64,000 nt of DNA from DATEPR01 sp036491115. Its GTDB lineage: Bacteria; Actinomycetota; Actinomycetes; Mycobacteriales; Pseudonocardiaceae. Shown here one piece after another: positions 9,610-18,314 of the stretch; the stretch's first letter is position 1; every line of letters begins with the position of its first letter. The stretch covers positions 1 to 64,000 of the forward strand of contig DASXCQ010000043.1 of NCBI GenBank assembly GCA_036491115.1, written 5' to 3'. Made by a program: the position numbers and the translations under genes. The notes beneath the pieces are model-generated. The model saw only the letters and a program-made list of their open reading frames with translations, made no database searches and had not been told where the DNA came from.

Positions 9610-9650
9610 GTCTACGCCTGTAGACACAGCTCTAGTCTACACTCGTAGAC
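9610..9650. promoter_or_regulatory. Twin palindromic operators between SDR and TetR genes
   Basis: Two 16-bp inverted repeats share the arms GTCTAC-N4-GTAGAC: 9610-9625 (spacer GCCT) and 9635-9650 (spacer ACTC), with centres 25 bp apart. Two perfect copies between a divergent TetR/SDR pair are a strong sign of a TetR operator controlling both genes. The second copy ends at the base before the TetR start codon, leaving no room for a Shine-Dalgarno sequence, which suggests a leaderless regulator transcript. The binding itself is inferred. Confidence 0.85.
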
Positions 9651-10217
9651 ATGACTGGGCCTCGACGCCGGGACGCGGCGGCCACCAGGGCGGCGATCCT
9701 GGCCGCCGCGGTCGCCGAGTTCACCGAACACGGCTACGCGGGCGCCGGTGTGCGGCAGATCGCCGAGCGGGCGGGCGGCACCGCGATGTTGATCAACCGC
9801 TACTTCGGGTCGAAGGAGCAGCTGTTCGCCGAGGCGGTCGACACGTCCTTCGGGCCACCGACGATCGTCGGCCGCAGCAACGCCGGTGATCTCGCGGGCG
9901 ACCTCGGCCGGACGCTGGCCGCCCGGACCGCACCGGGAGCGACACCGCTCGACCCGTTCCTGCTCATGCTTCGCTCGGCGTCCGACCCGAAGGCCGCGGC
10001 GATCATCCGTGCCGGCATCGAGCGGCACGTGGGCGAGCGGTTCGCCGGGCTGCTGGACGGCCCGGACGACCACGCCAGGGCCCAGGTGGGTCTGTCGCTG
10101 GTGGCGGGCATCCTGCTGATGCGCACGGTCATCGCCACGACGGCGTTGGAGCAGCTCGACGACGAGCGGCTGGCCGCGCTGCTCGGCGAGATGTTCGCGC
10201 CGGTCGTCAATCCGTAG
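9651..10217 (+). CDS. TetR-family transcriptional regulator
   Basis: This 188-residue protein has a TetR N-terminal HTH at about residues 10-58: 'AAVAEFTEHGYAGAGVRQIA' followed by 'INRYFGSKEQLFAEAV', where YFGSKEQLF is the family hallmark. The C-terminal helical ligand domain is of ordinary size. The ATG abuts a palindromic operator and has no ribosome-binding site, consistent with a leaderless mRNA repressed by its own product. It probably represses itself and the divergent SDR gene. Its last 11 bases overlap the end of the convergent HTH_42 gene. Confidence 0.9.
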   Translation: MTGPRRRDAAATRAAILAAAVAEFTEHGYAGAGVRQIAERAGGTAMLINRYFGSKEQLFAEAVDTSFGPPTIVGRSNAGDLAGDLGRTLAARTAPGATPLDPFLLMLRSASDPKAAAIIRAGIERHVGERFAGLLDGPDDHARAQVGLSLVAGILLMRTVIATTALEQLDDERLAALLGEMFAPVVNP

Positions 10218-11373
10218 CGATCTTCATGGCCGGTGAGCGGTAGACACTGGCTACCCGCAGGTTCTCCAACCACTCGGTCAGCCGGGCCGCCTCGGCGTCG
10301 AGCGCGCGGCGCGTCCTGGCCGGGACCGATTCCAGCAGCCGCACTTCGACGACGCCGGCTTCGTCCTGTACCCAGCAGCCCACGATCCGACCATCCGCCC
10401 ACGCGGTCGTGCCGGCGTTGCCCCGGTTGTCGAAGACCTGGCCACCGTGCGGGCCGAGGTAGAAGTCACGGCCCTGCCAACCCATCACCGTCGCGTCCAG
10501 CACCGGCAGCAGTGCGACCCACGGACCCGGGTCGGGCACCTCGCCGAGATCGTCGGGCAACAGCAGGCCGACGCCACCGCCGTCCAGCGAGACCCGCACG
10601 GCCTCCAGTTCGCGCAACGCCGCCCGCACGGCCGTCTTGGTCGAACCCAGCCACCACACGATGTCGTCCTCGGTGCCGGGACCGAACGTGTGGAGCCAGC
10701 GGCGCACCAGTTCGCGGTAGCCCTCGACCGGGGACAACGACGACGGCACGTCGCCCAACCAGTGCCGCATCAGCGTCCAGCGTGGCCGGGACACGTGCCA
10801 GCGGCCGGTGTTCGTGCCACGCACCACATCGCCGGTCACCCCGAGGTAGACCAGCACATTGGACGACGAGAGCACCCCGTTCGGCCACGTCACCGTCTTG
10901 AAGTCGAGTATCGGCACGTCCGCCCGCAGGTCGACGGCCGAGCGGCCCTCCGGGATGTCGGCCAGCGCCCCGAGAACGCCGGCACTCGCGCGGTCCAGCC
11001 AGTCGGCGCCGTCGACGGCCAGGCCGGCCCGGACGATCTGCTTGACCAGCCTGGCCCGCAGCGACACCGCGACCCTGGCCGACGCGCTGGGCCACACCGC
11101 CGGCAGCAGCTCACGCGGGAACACGAACAGGGTGCGCCGCATGGCCAACTGCTTCACCAGGCTCCGCTCGGCGTAGAGCGCGCGATCCAGATCGGCGATC
11201 TCGAACCCGGTGACGCGGGCCCGGCACGACAGGTAGATGGTGGCCGGCTCGGTGGCGTGCAGCACGGTCAGCGCCCGGGTGGCCGCCTCGGGCGAGTCGG
11301 CCCGGTAGGCCGGGGCCAGCGCGTGGCGGACGGCCAACCGGGCACGACGTTCGTCATCGGTCACATGGCGCAC
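10207..11373 (-). CDS. Winged-helix DNA-binding (HTH_42) family protein
   Basis: This 388-residue protein resembles the actinobacterial 'winged helix DNA-binding domain' family (HTH_42), which is distantly related to the YcaQ/AlkX crosslink-repair glycosylases. Supporting stretches are 'ALTVLHATEPATIYLSCRAR', 'LAMRRTLFVFPRELLPAVW' and 'DILDFKTVTWP'-like segments ahead of a C-terminal 'WADGRIVGCW' barrel. I cannot confirm the catalytic glutamine motif of true YcaQ, so glycosylase activity is not claimed. It lies 21 bases downstream of the next gene on the same strand, probably co-transcribed, and overlaps the convergent TetR gene by 11 bases. Confidence 0.7.
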   Translation of the reverse strand: MRHVTDDERRARLAVRHALAPAYRADSPEAATRALTVLHATEPATIYLSCRARVTGFEIADLDRALYAERSLVKQLAMRRTLFVFPRELLPAVWPSASARVAVSLRARLVKQIVRAGLAVDGADWLDRASAGVLGALADIPEGRSAVDLRADVPILDFKTVTWPNGVLSSSNVLVYLGVTGDVVRGTNTGRWHVSRPRWTLMRHWLGDVPSSLSPVEGYRELVRRWLHTFGPGTEDDIVWWLGSTKTAVRAALRELEAVRVSLDGGGVGLLLPDDLGEVPDPGPWVALLPVLDATVMGWQGRDFYLGPHGGQVFDNRGNAGTTAWADGRIVGCWVQDEAGVVEVRLLESVPARTRRALDAEAARLTEWLENLRVASVYRSPAMKIATD

Positions 11374-11394
11374 CGTGTCGATGTTGCCAGGCGG

Positions 11395-12084
11395 CTACCA
11401 GGGTTCGGCGGCCAGGCGTTCCCGGCAGATTCGTCGGTCCTCCGGGTGCTCGACCGCGTCGGCCATGCGGTGCGCCTCGGCCTTGAGCGCGTCGGCGTCG
11501 GCCCGGCCGGCGCGGGACGCGACCCGCGCGACGGCTTCGGCGGCAAGGGCGCGGTCCCAGTCGGCGAAGGCGGCGGGGTGCTCGGCGATGAGTTCGGCGT
11601 ACCGGTCGGCGTGGCGCCGGGCGATGTCGAGCAGGCCGGTGGCCACCGCGACGGTGGCGATGAGGTGCTCGGCGCGGCCGTGGTTGGTGACCGTGCCGAC
11701 CTGGAGCCAGTGGTGGGCGGCGGCACAGGCGGCGTACAGGGCCTGTTCGCGTTCGGCTGCCGGGCTGTGCTCGGACAGGCCGTTGTCGACCATGTCCCAG
11801 GTGCCGTTGTTGAGTTCCACGGCGAACCAGCGGTCGAGGTCCCGACCACCGCTCTGCTGGGCGACGACGGCCGCGGCCAGGTCACGCCAGCCGTCGAAGC
11901 CGTGCTCGCGGGCCACCACCAGCTGGGCATCGCGGAGTGCGATCTCGGCACCCGCGTCCGGCACGACCGCGCGGACCCGCGTGACGGCCGCCGGATTGGT
12001 GCCCAGGTAGGCCCGGCGCAGTTGTTTGGCCAGCGCCCGCAACTGGGACAGGTCGGCGTGGTCGGGGAGTTGCTTGTCGTCCAT
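11395..12084 (-). CDS. Protein with ankyrin-associated N-terminal region, function unknown
   Basis: This 229-residue protein begins with the motif often found before ankyrin repeats in actinomycetes: 'LSQLRALAKQLRRAYLG', then 'AQLVVAREHGFDGWRDLAAA'. The rest is helical and Ala/Arg-rich ('GLLDIARRHADRYAELIAEH') and shows no clear ankyrin repeat, so it may be a degenerate or specialised relative. The ATG at 12084 is chosen because GGAGC lies 5 bases upstream; a longer in-frame start at 12171 has no such site. It is first in a two-gene unit with the HTH_42 gene. No reaction can be assigned. Confidence 0.6.
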   Translation of the reverse strand: MDDKQLPDHADLSQLRALAKQLRRAYLGTNPAAVTRVRAVVPDAGAEIALRDAQLVVAREHGFDGWRDLAAAVVAQQSGGRDLDRWFAVELNNGTWDMVDNGLSEHSPAAEREQALYAACAAAHHWLQVGTVTNHGRAEHLIATVAVATGLLDIARRHADRYAELIAEHPAAFADWDRALAAEAVARVASRAGRADADALKAEAHRMADAVEHPEDRRICRERLAAEPW

Positions 12085-12219
12085 GGCTGCTCCATCGCGA
12101 GCCGGGTCCGCTGCGACCGGCCGCGACAGGAGGGATGCGTGGCCATGGGGTGTTCGAGGATCCAGGTGCACTCGGTGCTTGCCGCGGACGGGAGGCGCCC
12201 TGGTGCGCGCTGCGGGTAA

Positions 12220-13371
12220 CTATAGCGGGGATCGCATCCGCAGCACGCCCGCGGCGACGGCCGCGATGGCCACGATCACCGCGCTGAGCACCAAGGGCTG
12301 GTGATAGCCGCTGTGCAGCAGCGGTTCGACGGCGAGCGGACCGACGATCTGCCCGATGCTGTAGCCCGTCGTGAGGATCGCGACCGCCTTCGGCACGCCC
12401 AGGTGGGCGCCGACGGCCAGCGACAGGGTGGCGACGCCGAGGAACGTCGCCCCGAACAGCACGGCCGACAGCAACGCTGCGCCCGCTCCACCGACCACCG
12501 CCGGCAGAGCCACCCCGACGGCCTGCACGGCGAGCGCGACCACCAGCAACGCCGGCCGCGACCACCGTCTGCTCCACCACGCCCACAGGGCGGCCGACGG
12601 CACCGCAGCCAACCCGACCAGCACCCACGCCGCGTCACCGACGCCACCGGAGGCCGTCTGGTCGATCGCGGCCACCAGGAACGTGCCGGCAACGATGTAG
12701 CCGACGCCCTCCAGCGAGTAGCTGGTCACCAGAATGGCGAACTTGCCCCGGTTCTTGGTTTTCCCGGCGACGTGTCCGTCCGATGCGGATGGTGTAGGCA
12801 GTGACCACGCGGCGATCGCGCACAGCGCCGCCAACCCGGCGGCGCTCCACCACGCCTGCTGCCAGGTGGCCGAGTCGCGCAGCACGAGGACCAGCACACC
12901 GGACAGCGCGATCCCCGCGCCGACACCGCCGAATCCCCAGCCGACCAGATGATGGTCCCGCCCGCGCAGGCCGTGCAGCAGCGAACTGGCCGCCACCACG
13001 AACACCACCGCGCTCGCCACACCCGCGACCAACCGCAGCACCAACCACACCGCACCGGTCTCCGACACCGGCATCAGCGCCAGCGACGCGGCGACGGCCA
13101 CCAACGACACCCGTAACGCCGTACGCGATACAGCCAGGCGCGGCACGACGATCGCGGCAAGCGCACCGACCAGGTAGCCGACGTAGTTGACGGTGGCCAG
13201 GTCGGCGCCCAGCGCGGGCGACAGCCCGGCCTGGGCGTGCATCAACGGCAGGATCGGCGTGTAGACGAACCGCCCGAGACCCATACCGGCCGCGAGCGCG
13301 GCCGCCGCCCGCGCGACCAGCCACCACGACCCGACCGCCGGCCGCGACGGCGTGCCGACCACTGCGGCCAT
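12220..13371 (-). CDS. MFS transporter, YbfB/YjiJ type
   Basis: This 383-residue membrane protein has about 12 hydrophobic segments, beginning 'ARAAAALAAGMGLGRFVYTP', which is the signature opening of the YbfB/YjiJ major-facilitator subfamily (GLGRFAYTPLLP). The long cytoplasmic loop 'TPSASDGHVAGKTKNRG' separates the two halves. The substrate is unknown, and members are usually treated as efflux permeases. The ATG at 13371 is preceded by GGAGGGACACCC, so it is chosen over an ATG at 13404. It is divergent from the interrupted lysR gene across a perfect inverted repeat, so it was probably that regulator's target before the element inserted. Confidence 0.88.
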   Translation of the reverse strand: MAAVVGTPSRPAVGSWWLVARAAAALAAGMGLGRFVYTPILPLMHAQAGLSPALGADLATVNYVGYLVGALAAIVVPRLAVSRTALRVSLVAVAASLALMPVSETGAVWLVLRLVAGVASAVVFVVAASSLLHGLRGRDHHLVGWGFGGVGAGIALSGVLVLVLRDSATWQQAWWSAAGLAALCAIAAWSLPTPSASDGHVAGKTKNRGKFAILVTSYSLEGVGYIVAGTFLVAAIDQTASGGVGDAAWVLVGLAAVPSAALWAWWSRRWSRPALLVVALAVQAVGVALPAVVGGAGAALLSAVLFGATFLGVATLSLAVGAHLGVPKAVAILTTGYSIGQIVGPLAVEPLLHSGYHQPLVLSAVIVAIAAVAAGVLRMRSPL

Positions 13372-13446
13372 GGGTGTCCCTCCGTCGGCTCCGCCCTCCA
13401 CCATGAGCCGCCGACCGGCGGCCGCGCCACGACCGGCTTCCTCTCT

Positions 13447-13469
13447 GGTAGGAGGCTGTGCCTCCTACC
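13447..13469. promoter_or_regulatory. Perfect inverted repeat between MFS and lysR genes
   Basis: GGTAGGAGGC-TGT-GCCTCCTACC is a perfect 10-bp inverted repeat with a 3-bp spacer. It lies 75 bases upstream of the MFS start and 18 bases upstream of the original lysR start. The position between a divergent regulator and its neighbour fits the operator of that regulator; protein binding is inferred. The element insertion leaves this site next to only the first 30 codons of lysR. Confidence 0.7.
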
Positions 13470-13487
13470 AACACCTAGAATCGCCGG

Positions 13488-13580
13488 ATGGAGCTACGCC
13501 AGCTTCGCTATTTCGTCGCGGTGGCCAAGGCGCTTTTACCACATACTTCGTCCCATGGGTGCATCACAGCCGCTCCGTGA
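13488..13580 (+). pseudogene. Severed 5' end of lysR gene (left junction of the element)
   Basis: An ATG after a short leader encodes 'MELRQLRYFVAVA', the classic first helix of a LysR-type HTH, and then switches to unrelated residues and a stop after 30 codons. The switch occurs at about 13524-13530, and the matching remainder ('AEELNFSRAAARL' onward) lies at 32.37 kb. This is the host part of an interrupted gene, and it marks the left edge of the integrated element. The short peptide is not expected to function. Confidence 0.85.
13511..13550 (+). other. attL, left attachment junction (approximate)
   Basis: Host sequence (lysR codons for 'FVAVA') runs into element sequence here. The segment GTGGCCAAGG at 13521-13530 aligns with GTCGCCGAGG at 32372-32381 on the right, giving a shared GCC-N-AGG core of the short kind used by large serine integrases. 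The exact crossover cannot be fixed by eye and lies within about 13524-13530. The integrase start codon is only about 30 bases inside. Confidence 0.7.
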
Positions 13581-15087
13581 GCGTGGTCGAACTCTCATCG
13601 AACATGACCCTGACCAGCTAGTTTGGGTGCTGTCGGCCCGTGAGTCCAGGGTGACACCGGGCCAGGACGGGCCGGGTGAGGGTCAGGTCGACTACCAGTT
13701 GAGTGACCTTCGCGAGTTCGTGTCCGGCCTCGGCGGGCGGATCGACCGTGAGGTTCCCGAGGCTAACGTGTCGTCGTTCAAGCGTCGGCGTGTTCGGTTG
13801 CCGGACGGGACCGACGGCTTCCGAGTCGTACGGCCCGACTGGGAAGCCATCATGACGGCCCTGCGCCGAGGTGAGTGCAACGCGCTCGCCGTGGTCGACC
13901 TCGACCGTATGACCCGCGACCCGCGCATCCTTGAGGACGCCATCGACGTGGTCGAGTTGTACGGCGTGTACATCGTGAGCATGACCGGCAACATCGATCT
14001 GTCCACCGACGCGGGCATCTCGGCTGCCCGAACCCTCGTCAATCAACGAAATCAGGAGTCACGGAACACATCTCGCCGCGTCGCCGTGGGAAAGCGCCGA
14101 GCAGCGATGGCCGGAAAGAACCATGGCGGGCCGAAACGCCCGTTTGGATGGCGCAAGGACCGGCTCACTTTGAACAAGCGCGAATCCGCGTACATCCTAC
14201 AAGAGATCCCGCGCATTAGGGCGGGCGTGAAGCCAATCACAATAGCCCGTGAATGGAACGCGCGTAAGATCCCCACAGTGACCGGTGCCGAGTGGCGGTC
14301 CGGCACAATCCAGAACATGTTTCTTCGGCCGCGCATGTGCGGGATGGTCATCTATCGCGGCGAGATCATGAGGGATACCGAAGGCAATCCCGTACGGGGA
14401 CGATGGCAGCCGATTATGACGGACGAACAATACGCGGACGTGAAGGCCGCGTGGGGACCGTCTGATAAGTCTGAGCATTCACGAGTAACTGGACGCGGTC
14501 GCGGTTATCGAACGATCTACCTGTTGTCGCCCTTCGTCCGGTGCGGCAAGTGCAACGCGCGGATGACAGGCCAGCGGTACCGCGACCGTTACGGGATATT
14601 GCAGGAGAGGTACGGTTGCCCCGCGAAAGGCCAAGGGGGTTGCGGATGCGTATCACGCAAGGCCGCACCGGTGGACGAGTACATCACCGCTTTAGTGATC
14701 GCGGACCAACAACGGATACAGTCAGAAAAAGTCGAGGAACTTCCGCCGTGGCCACGAGAGAAAGAGCTGGCAGATTTGGAAAGGCGTATCGACGAGTCGA
14801 CGCGGCGATATGAGTCAGGCGACTACACCGCCGAACGATACTTCCCCAGCCTGGCGCGCATGGAGGCCAATGTAGCGGAGCTTCGACGGGAACAACGCAA
14901 GTACACGGCCCGGCAGGACGGTCGGAAGCGTGCGATCACGAACCTAGCGGAAGAATGGACCAAGCCAAGTTTCACAATAGAGCTAAAACAAGCGGCAATC
15001 GCACAGAGCTTGACAGCCGTGATCATTGCTCCGGTAAAGAAGGGCACCCGGTTCCATCCTGATCAGCTCACACCGATCTGGCGATAA
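13555..15087 (+). CDS. Large serine integrase/recombinase
   Basis: This protein of about 510 residues catalyses site-specific integration of the element through a Ser-linked DNA intermediate. The N-terminal resolvase domain shows 'VLSARESRV' (catalytic Ser region) and the conserved 'LAVVDLDRMTRDPRILEDAI'. The recombinase domain follows ('GKNHGGPKRPFGWRKD', 'IPTVTGAEWRSGTIQNMF'), then a zinc ribbon with 'CGKCNARMTG' and 'YGCPAKGQGGCGC', and a C-terminal coiled coil ('EKELADLERRIDESTRRYES'). The start is uncertain: the ATG at 13555 lacks a Shine-Dalgarno site, and a downstream GTG is possible. It sits about 30 bases from attL, as is usual, and ends 2 bases from the convergent pentapeptide gene. 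Confidence 0.95.
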   Translation: MGASQPLRERGRTLIEHDPDQLVWVLSARESRVTPGQDGPGEGQVDYQLSDLREFVSGLGGRIDREVPEANVSSFKRRRVRLPDGTDGFRVVRPDWEAIMTALRRGECNALAVVDLDRMTRDPRILEDAIDVVELYGVYIVSMTGNIDLSTDAGISAARTLVNQRNQESRNTSRRVAVGKRRAAMAGKNHGGPKRPFGWRKDRLTLNKRESAYILQEIPRIRAGVKPITIAREWNARKIPTVTGAEWRSGTIQNMFLRPRMCGMVIYRGEIMRDTEGNPVRGRWQPIMTDEQYADVKAAWGPSDKSEHSRVTGRGRGYRTIYLLSPFVRCGKCNARMTGQRYRDRYGILQERYGCPAKGQGGCGCVSRKAAPVDEYITALVIADQQRIQSEKVEELPPWPREKELADLERRIDESTRRYESGDYTAERYFPSLARMEANVAELRREQRKYTARQDGRKRAITNLAEEWTKPSFTIELKQAAIAQSLTAVIIAPVKKGTRFHPDQLTPIWR

Positions 15088-15089
15088 GG

Positions 15090-16496
15090 CTACGGAGTTC
15101 GGTCAGGCGGCATGAGCCGGCCCCACTTGCCAGCCATACTCGGATCGGGCCGATCGGAAGTGTCTACCACTTTCCATCCAGGCGGCCACGCGTATCCCAT
15201 AAGGCCAGTCGATACGTCCAAGCGGACCCATGATGCCAGGTGTACAGCGCCGGCGAACTGCGCGCGGTCGAACTTGACTTGGCCAGCGAATACTGCATCG
15301 CTAAATCGAGCGTCGCCATCAAATATGGTCTCAGCAAACATGGCGATTCCCGCGAACTGTGCCTCGTCAAACATGGCGACGCCAGCGAACCGTGCCCGGA
15401 TAAATGTGGCATCGCTTGCAAACTCGGCCTCTCTGAACTCGGCGTCACCGCTGACCTGTGCCAGGCCAAACTCGGCCTTCCCAATGAATCGGGCATCTCC
15501 GAACCTAGCGCCTTTCATGAACTGTGCTCCTACGAACCCTGCATCGCCGACGATCCGTGCCCGGTCGAACCCGGCATCGCCCTCGAACTGTGCCCTAACG
15601 AACCATGCGGCACCAGCGAAGGTCACGTCGGCGAACCAGGCACGACCGCCGAAATAGGCCTCGGCGAACATCGCGGTGCCGGCGAATTGACTGCCGGTGA
15701 ACTTGGCTCCGCTGGGGAACTGTGCTCCATTGAACCTGGCGTCATCGCTGAACCGAGCCTCAGTGAACGAGGCGTCGCCGATGAACCGCGCCCTCGCGAA
15801 CGAGGCAGCCCGCATGTGGCAGTTGTGGAAGTCGAGATCGATGAGGGTGGCGCCGGTGAAGTCGACGTCGACGTCAGGCCAAAACACAGCTTCGACGTGA
15901 TCGCGGCCGGTGCGCAGGTGGGCGGCCAGGATGCGTTGGGCAGTGTGCCGGACCTGATGCTCCTGCGTACGGGCCTCGAAACGGGCCTGGTCAGACTCGG
16001 GGGCGTCGTCAGTGGGTACCTGTTCCGCAGGCGGGATGTAGGGCATGCGGAGATAGGCGCACATGACATTGACGATGGTCTGCCGTTGGGCAGGGTTGTC
16101 CTGGGCCAGACGCTCCAAGGCGTACAGACCTGCCAACCTGACTGGGGCTTTGTCGGAGCCTAGTTGGTCAGCGGCTTTGGTGTACAAGTCGGTGATTCGG
16201 CGTTCGGCGGCGTCGTGCTCGGTACCGAGTTGGGCCTGTTCGGTGTGCCACTGGCGACGGCTGGCCAGGATCAGGGTGATCACACCTCCGGTGCCCGCAC
16301 CCACCGCCAAGGCCGTCTTCACCAACTCGATCCGTTCGGCAGCCTTCGTGGGATGCGTGGTGATGACCAGCAGCCATGCGGCCAGCCCGGTCAGCGCGAT
16401 AACCGGGATGACCACGACCAGCGCGATCCACCACCACGCCTGCGGCCGGGCTCGCCACCAACGCCGACCGGGATCGGCTGGTATCGGTTGTGTCAC
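15090..16496 (-). CDS. Membrane-anchored pentapeptide-repeat protein
   Basis: This protein of about 468 residues has two N-terminal membrane segments ('WIALVVVIPVIALTGLAAWL' and 'AVGAGTGGVITLILA'). A short helical region follows ('RITDLYTKAADQLGSDKAPV', 'RLAGLYALERLAQDNPAQR') and then about 200 residues of A-x-F-x-x pentapeptide repeats (for example 'ASFARARFIGDASF'), predicted to form a right-handed quadrilateral beta helix. Membrane pentapeptide proteins with this central region are common in actinomycete genomes and integrative elements; their role is not established. The GTG at 16496 follows AAGGGCGTAGGG; a GTG at 16529 is an in-frame alternative. It is convergent with the integrase. Confidence 0.85.
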   Translation of the reverse strand: MTQPIPADPGRRWWRARPQAWWWIALVVVIPVIALTGLAAWLLVITTHPTKAAERIELVKTALAVGAGTGGVITLILASRRQWHTEQAQLGTEHDAAERRITDLYTKAADQLGSDKAPVRLAGLYALERLAQDNPAQRQTIVNVMCAYLRMPYIPPAEQVPTDDAPESDQARFEARTQEHQVRHTAQRILAAHLRTGRDHVEAVFWPDVDVDFTGATLIDLDFHNCHMRAASFARARFIGDASFTEARFSDDARFNGAQFPSGAKFTGSQFAGTAMFAEAYFGGRAWFADVTFAGAAWFVRAQFEGDAGFDRARIVGDAGFVGAQFMKGARFGDARFIGKAEFGLAQVSGDAEFREAEFASDATFIRARFAGVAMFDEAQFAGIAMFAETIFDGDARFSDAVFAGQVKFDRAQFAGAVHLASWVRLDVSTGLMGYAWPPGWKVVDTSDRPDPSMAGKWGRLMPPDRTP

Positions 16497-16862
16497 CCCT
16501 ACGCCCTTACCGAAGACGTGATGCAGCACCTCTCAATGTACTAACTACATGTCACGTTGAGCGCCTGCGGCGCAGCCGACAGAGTAGCTGGGGGTATGTC
16601 GGCAGTTCACGCCACTGCCCAGCATGTGCTGCCACCCCGGAGGCAGCTGATGGGCGCATGTGAGCCTGGTGCGATTGGCAGGCCATGCCCGCCTGTGCCA
16701 CAGGCTACGCCTGTCCTTGAACACGGACCGAGTAAGGTCCCTGTATCACTCGACAGAGTGAGGACTGAAACAGACTTTCGTCGCGCAGCGATGAAAGACA
16801 CCAAATGGTACCCCACAATGACACACGACAACCACCTAACCTGATCAAGGAGGCTTTAACCC
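16497..16862. other. 366-base spacer with inverted repeats, probable promoter region
   Basis: No gene is supported here. A perfect inverted repeat GCCTGTG-C-CACAGGC lies at 16691-16705. Two smaller ones follow, GGACC-N6-GGTCC and CACTC-N4-GAGTG, then the sequence becomes AT-rich up to AAGGAGG just before the ATG at 16863. The spacer separates divergent genes and most likely holds both promoters. No convincing -35/-10 pair could be fixed. Confidence 0.45.
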
Positions 16863-18083
16863 ATGCAAGATGATCTATCGGCGCCTGGGACGCAGGTCAC
16901 GAATGGTGCACAAAAGGACGGTCAACCGGTCCTTAGCACAATAGAAGAACCCGCTACGTCGCCGCAACGAACCACGAATGCGGGGAAGACAACTTCCACA
17001 TCGCCGCGAACAAGAACCACTCCCAAAAGATCAACCTCTAAGCGATCGCCCAAGAAGACTTCGAGTAAGAAGTCGCCGGCCGCGCCGAGCCCATCGGCGA
17101 AATTCCCACGCCACTCATTGGAGAAGGCGCTTCGAGTACCTCGGGCAATACTTGAGCAGAATGCGGGACGTCCGTGTACTACGGCCGAGGCGGCGAAATA
17201 TCTGGAAGTTTCACCATCAGGGCCCTTCACAGTGGAAATCAGCTCAGCCAAAAAATACGGCTTCCTTGAGTCACAAGAAGGAAAGCTAACATTGACCGAC
17301 CGGGCAAAACGGATATTGAGGCCGCAGACCGACAATGATGAGGTCGCTGCGCTGCGAGAAGCCGTGCTGCAGGCACCCGACATTTCTGATGTGTACAATC
17401 ACTATCGTGGCGAAAGTCTACCGGACGAAAAGTTTTTTCAGAATGCGCTGACCGATCGATTCAAGATTCCCGCTGATAAAGTAGTCGAGTTCCGAGCGGT
17501 CTTCCTTGATTCCCTACGGAAGGCCAAATTGATCGATGAATCCGGTGATCGACCAAGATTGACAGATGTTGGACGGGAAGGTGGCGCGCGGGCAAGCAGT
17601 TCTGTAAACCGCGCTCCGAGTCGGTCGTCGACACCTGCCACCATGACAAATAAAACCTGCTTCGTCATGCAACCATTCGCGCCTCCATATGGTGGATATT
17701 ACGAAACCATGTTCGAACCGGCGATCGAGAGGTCCGGATTGCGGTCGATACGTGCCGACGCAGAAATATTCGGCACTGGCAAGGTCATGGATCAGGTTTG
17801 GCGGGGTATCAAATCGGCCGACGTTCTTGTTGCCGAATTGACCACAAAGAATGCGAATGTGTACTATGAACTCGGCATCGCTCATGCACTAGGCAAACCT
17901 GTAGTTTTGATCGCCTCCAACGAGAGTGATGTTCCGTTTGACCTACGCCATATTCGCGTCATCTATTATGACATGACGGATCCTTTCTGGGGTTCCAAAT
18001 TGATCGATAAAATTGCGGATAACATTCGGTCAGCTTTGGAGGATCCGGAAGAGGCAATTTTCCGGGTCAATGACGTCATGTGA
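16863..18083 (+). CDS. wHTH plus deoxyribosyltransferase-like (DRHyd/TIR-related) putative defence effector
   Basis: This 406-residue protein has three parts. Residues about 30-80 are a basic Ser/Thr/Lys linker. Residues 85-240 contain two winged-helix-like segments ('TTAEAAKYLEVSP', 'KLTLTDRAKRIL' and 'DSLRKAKLIDESGDRPRLTD'). Residues 261-400 resemble nucleoside 2-deoxyribosyltransferases: 'CFVMQPFAPPYGGYYETMF', 'SADVLVAELTTKNANVYYEL' and 'GIAHALGKPVVLI'. The candidate catalytic Glu is E336 in YYELG, with D320 and N332 nearby. Domains of this superfamily in conflict systems are thought to cleave NAD or nucleotides. GGAGG lies 9 bases before the ATG. Codon use is AT-richer than the host's. 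It could be a sensor-effector, but the exact system is not recognised. Confidence 0.75.
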   Translation: MQDDLSAPGTQVTNGAQKDGQPVLSTIEEPATSPQRTTNAGKTTSTSPRTRTTPKRSTSKRSPKKTSSKKSPAAPSPSAKFPRHSLEKALRVPRAILEQNAGRPCTTAEAAKYLEVSPSGPFTVEISSAKKYGFLESQEGKLTLTDRAKRILRPQTDNDEVAALREAVLQAPDISDVYNHYRGESLPDEKFFQNALTDRFKIPADKVVEFRAVFLDSLRKAKLIDESGDRPRLTDVGREGGARASSSVNRAPSRSSTPATMTNKTCFVMQPFAPPYGGYYETMFEPAIERSGLRSIRADAEIFGTGKVMDQVWRGIKSADVLVAELTTKNANVYYELGIAHALGKPVVLIASNESDVPFDLRHIRVIYYDMTDPFWGSKLIDKIADNIRSALEDPEEAIFRVNDVM

Positions 18084-18314
18084 ACCGCCCGGGCACCACG
18101 CGACGTATGTCCTACGGCAATGGTGTGAACACAAATCCCGCGCAACCCAGCGTTTATGCCTGGCGTCTAATCGAGCTGGTCAAGCGATGACCTGACCGAC
18201 CGGGGAACAGTCGCCGGATCTGCGGGGGCTGCCATTAGTGGCCGAGTCTTTGTACGGAGTGTTGCAAACGACCTACATCACACCGGAGTCGGACGTTCGA
18301 AATCGGGCCATTCG

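Noticed and set aside
13488..13580. Short LysR-like peptide as an independent functional gene
   Set aside because: It ends within the first helix and changes to unrelated sequence at the element junction; its other half is found at 32.4 kb.
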